64,000 bases of DNA, taken from the NCBI GenBank assembly GCA_047495785.1, contig JBLDXI010000017.1:2232001-2296000 (forward strand), read 5' to 3'. Shown in pieces: positions 61,124-64,000 of this stretch. Origin of the DNA: Lepidodermella squamata. Lineage: Eukaryota; Gastrotricha. Numbering within the stretch: the stretch's first letter is position 1; each line of letters starts with the position of its first letter. A program made the position numbers and the translations under genes. The notes under the pieces are model-generated. The model ran no database searches, was not told the DNA's origin, and saw only the letters and a list, made by a program, of their open reading frames with translations.

Positions 61124-63034
61124 TTACTGCCTAAATGATAATGGTTTTCGGTCGTTTTTGTCTTGTTGACCAGCGAGAAGCATTGCTAACGTCGATTCTG
61201 CGTTCTTGGTTCGAATGTCAGCCGCACCATATCGGAATGCACAAATTGATTTGAACTGAAAAGAAAATAATTTTATATAATGATTAGCCCCGTACGAAAA
61301 TGTACCTTTTTCAAATGTGCGGCTGCGTTTTCGACTTCACTTTTAACAAGGTACAAAGATACTAAGAGGTCATGAGTTTCCATCACTCGAAGTGAGAAAT
61401 CGCCGAAAACCAGCTTCTTGGAAGGTAGACCCTCGACTAGAAGATCAATGGCATCCTGAAAAAACAAGATTATATTACAAATAATTTTCATTAAACATGT
61501 AGAAATTGCTTACATCGTGCTTTTTCCCTTTAACGTAAATTTTTGCTAGCTCATCGCGGACTATGTGATATTGCCGAGTCTTTTTACCACCTCGAATGAA
61601 TAGAGGATTGTCCACATCTTCGAAAATTTCTATAATTTTCTTGATAGTGCCCTCGGCCATATCGCACTGGTTTTCCTTCAGCTGACATTTCGCGATTTGC
61701 ATGTAACAGTTGACAGCTTTGGACTTGAGCTGTTCTCGTAGGTTCTCAATCTGATCTTTCTCATCTCTTTGTTCTATTTTTGGCTCTTTTGCTTCATCTA
61801 AATTCGATTCCGTGAAAACCACAAAAATTTCCATCGCAGCTCGAATTTGATCATTGGCAGTTTTGTACCATCTCGCCGCTGCTTTCAAATCTGCCGAATC
61901 ACCGCGCAGCAGTTCTGTAAATCCCAATTGCCGATGATACTCAGCGATTTGTTTTATAGAAGCCAGATAATAAGGCGCCAGTTTCTCGGCAATTTCGATA
62001 GTGCTCTTTGTCTTATCACCAGCAGCAGATTTTATCAACGGAATCGACGCTAGTTTTTTCTTCTCAGCTTCAAGGGCCAATTGAATACTGGAGGCTGCCT
62101 GGCCATGGCGATTTTGACCGATGTATATTCCGGCATGGGTCGCAGCCAGTCGAATCTCGAACCAGGTAATATGCGCCTCGCTTATTGTAGGTATTCCCTT
62201 GATAATTTCGAGCAGCTTTTGCGCTCGTTTCGCAGCCTTTTCGGCTTCATCAAACTGACGCAATCCAACGAGTGATTTGCCTTCAATCAAATATAGCCGA
62301 CATATAGTTATGCGTACGACTGTGTTAACTGCTTCGTTCGCTTGGACAGCCTCGCTTCCGGCTAGCGCTAACAGAATGCCCTTTGCCGTCTTACAATGAC
62401 CAAGAGCTTGCTTGAAATATCCTTTCCAGTCAAGGTAAGCTTGAGCGAGGTTGACTAAAGCTTCGGCATGGTCAAAGCTGTGATCGCCGTAAGCTATTCT
62501 AGTGAGCGGAATGCACTGAATTAGAACCTTCATTTTTTCGGCCATGTCGGCTGAAATTAGGCGCAAACGACGCTCTTCAACTTCCGAAACTTCTTTCACA
62601 GCATCTTGCCTTTCCTTTTCCTCTTCAGCTTCAGTTTGAGCAAATAGCTCCGCAGTCGATGATTTTGCGGATCCTTCCGCGGCTGGCGTATCACTTGCCG
62701 TTTTTACTGGAAGCTTCGGCTCCTCCAATTCAGCGACTAGATATTCCGCCCAAAATTGTTCTTGTTTAATTATCTCCATAAACGATTTCAGCAGCACCTC
62801 AGCTGGTGAAGCGCACGGAACTGGGCACGGGTAAGAGTTTTTCAGCATTTTGTAGGTCGACGCCGTTTTCGAGCACGCATGCATCTTTTTGTCCTTTTTG
62901 GAGTAATAAGGAACATGGTCGGGGTCGGGAGAAACAAACTCCAGTGGTTGAATTCGGACGCTCATCGGTTTATTAGCCTCGTGGTCGTCGTCATCGACGG
63001 CGATTATCGATCCTTTCCTCATCAAATTACTCAT
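61124..63034 (-). CDS. TTC23: TTC23-like tetratricopeptide protein
   Basis: ATG at 63034 (MSNLMRKGSIIAVDDDD), directly after a splice acceptor (CTTTTAG) with a short leader. Exons: 61514-63034, 61306-61455 and 61124-61255. TTC23 blocks: IPLTRIAYGDHSFDHAEALV followed by NLAQAYLDWKGYFKQALGHC (family C.ALTRIVYG..W..AEAHVNLAQ.YL.LKG), and VFGDFSLRVMETHDLLVSLY followed by AAAHLKK/ and CAFRYGAADIRTKNAESTLA. Helical TPR repeats lie throughout, with an acidic Glu-rich segment near residues 130-160. TTC23 localises to the EvC zone of cilia and modulates Hedgehog signalling in vertebrates. The N-terminal 100 residues have no counterpart that I recognise. Confidence 0.75.
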
Positions 63035-63231
63035 TTTAAGAACGGCTCTATCTAAAAGAAATATTGTGAGATTTAATAAAGAGAAATTAAATGAATAATT
63101 TATTGAACAGTTGACTTCGAGCAGTGCCACAATTCCATTCAACTAATTGGTATAACAAAAGTTGAATAAGGAAACAACAAATGTTTTAAAATAGCATATA
63201 TGTATCACACGCCAATTATATGAATAGTTGT

Positions 63232-64000
63232 CTACCAGAAGTCAGAATCTGCGTTGCTGGAATCGGGCCTTTGTTCAGCGACTTTCGCTCCTGGGATGGC
63301 CTCATCCGTTTTCTGACGAGTGTATAATTTCTCTACCTTGCTGTTTCTTTCCGATGAACCTGGTTTTTCCACATCAGTATCCTTCTCGTCGCCAGCAGAG
63401 GCAGTCTCTCCGTCCATACTAATAGTTTGAAAGAATGACGATCCTCTTGTAATTTGATCTTTGTCAGTTGTGAAAGGTTTTGGCTTCGGCTTCGCAGGGC
63501 TAGCCTTTGCATCATCAACAGGCGAAGACGTTTTGCCGGTTTGTAAAAACTCAGTAACTTGATTAGCTTTTTGAACCATCTTCTCATCGAGAGCGCGGCC
63601 TGATGATTTTATCTTCTGAATGTTCTCGTGACATTTGTTCATTAGCGCTACAGCTTTGTCCATGTTGTTACAGTTGATGTAAAATATGGCCGCATTCAGT
63701 ATGATCGTCGGATCCCCGGCTTTGTCCATTTCAAGAGCTTGCTCATAAGCGAGTTTCGCATGATTGATATCATCCAACCGAGCAAGGGCCACAGCAAGAA
63801 ACATGAACAATTTAGCCCTTGGCTTGTGAGCGATAGCAGCAGAGATGTAATGAAAAGCTGAGGCATTGAGGCCGACCGACAAATGAATAAGACCGAGGTT
63901 AAACAGAATTTTCCAATCCATTGGAGAGAGATAAGCAGCTCGCTTAAGACAACTTATAGCTGTAAGATGTTTGCCTTTTTCGAAGTAGCACATCCCAACA
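63232..64000 (-). CDS. BBS4: BBS4, 3' part (5' end beyond the window)
   Basis: Open to the right edge. TPR blocks match BBS4: MCYFEKGKHLTAISCLKRAA followed by YLSPMDWKILFNLGLIHLSV, then ASAFHYISAAIAHKP, MFLAVALARLDDINHAKLAY and NAAIFYINCNNMDKAVALMN. After the TPRs comes a Ser/Pro/Lys-rich tail ending DSDFW. BBS4 is a BBSome subunit that carries membrane cargo to cilia. Its stop is 198 bp before the TTC23 ATG on the same strand, so the two transcripts abut or overlap. Confidence 0.9.
   Translation of the reverse strand, partial: VGMCYFEKGKHLTAISCLKRAAYLSPMDWKILFNLGLIHLSVGLNASAFHYISAAIAHKPRAKLFMFLAVALARLDDINHAKLAYEQALEMDKAGDPTIILNAAIFYINCNNMDKAVALMNKCHENIQKIKSSGRALDEKMVQKANQVTEFLQTGKTSSPVDDAKASPAKPKPKPFTTDKDQITRGSSFFQTISMDGETASAGDEKDTDVEKPGSSERNSKVEKLYTRQKTDEAIPGAKVAEQRPDSSNADSDFW

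Overview
This is a window of a compact animal nuclear genome. Genes have spliceosomal GT-AG introns, many only about 45-65 bp long, and genes lie close together on both strands. The gene set is clearly metazoan: FoxA, a brat-type TRIM-NHL protein, a Cys-loop receptor, globins, CCP/C-type lectin, FANCM, THADA, PIP4K2, SDHAF4, SPATA7, TTC23 and BBS4. Keeping THADA, SPATA7 and TTC23 while having short introns and divergent proteins argues against a Caenorhabditis-like nematode. A small-genome invertebrate (tardigrade, compact lophotrochozoan or similar) is possible, but I cannot fix the phylum from sequence alone. All gene names rest on motif and family recognition by eye; no search was run.

Layout. 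0-5.3 kb: the end of an unknown membrane protein, a secreted 4xCCP-CTLD protein, a small ORF, a CNNM-like (DUF21) membrane protein and a secreted protein. 5.7-18.4 kb: five divergent globin genes on both strands, with a RING/B-box/coiled-coil/ankyrin gene lodged among them. That gene's 2.55-kb intron carries an antisense Crypton-type tyrosine recombinase fragment. 19.1-21.6 kb: a Cys-loop receptor with a long repetitive N-terminal extension. 21.6-26.2 kb: gene-poor, with a GC-rich island. 26.2-28.0 kb: FoxA, then a 2.5-kb upstream region with a CCAAT-box inverted repeat.

30.5-39.0 kb: FANCM on the minus strand. Its last large intron (2.36 kb) contains an intronless opposite-strand gene and a foldback (inverted-repeat) element. 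39.9-48.7 kb: SDHAF4, PIP4K2 and THADA, all on the plus strand. 49.7-53.9 kb: brat. 55.5-57.9 kb: a calmodulin-like EF-hand protein and a PLD-superfamily protein (both minus). 58.7-64 kb: three ciliary genes in a row, SPATA7 (+), TTC23 (-) and BBS4 (-, 5' end beyond the window).

The most unusual points are: (i) globins with enlarged G-H interhelical inserts that carry cysteine clusters, plus a mosaic of retained ancestral introns; (ii) an RBCC-ankyrin fusion; (iii) a nested gene plus foldback element inside FANCM; (iv) a short motif, consensus TCCDCCTTAAW, that I count about 19 times in 64 kb on both strands in exons, introns and intergenic DNA.
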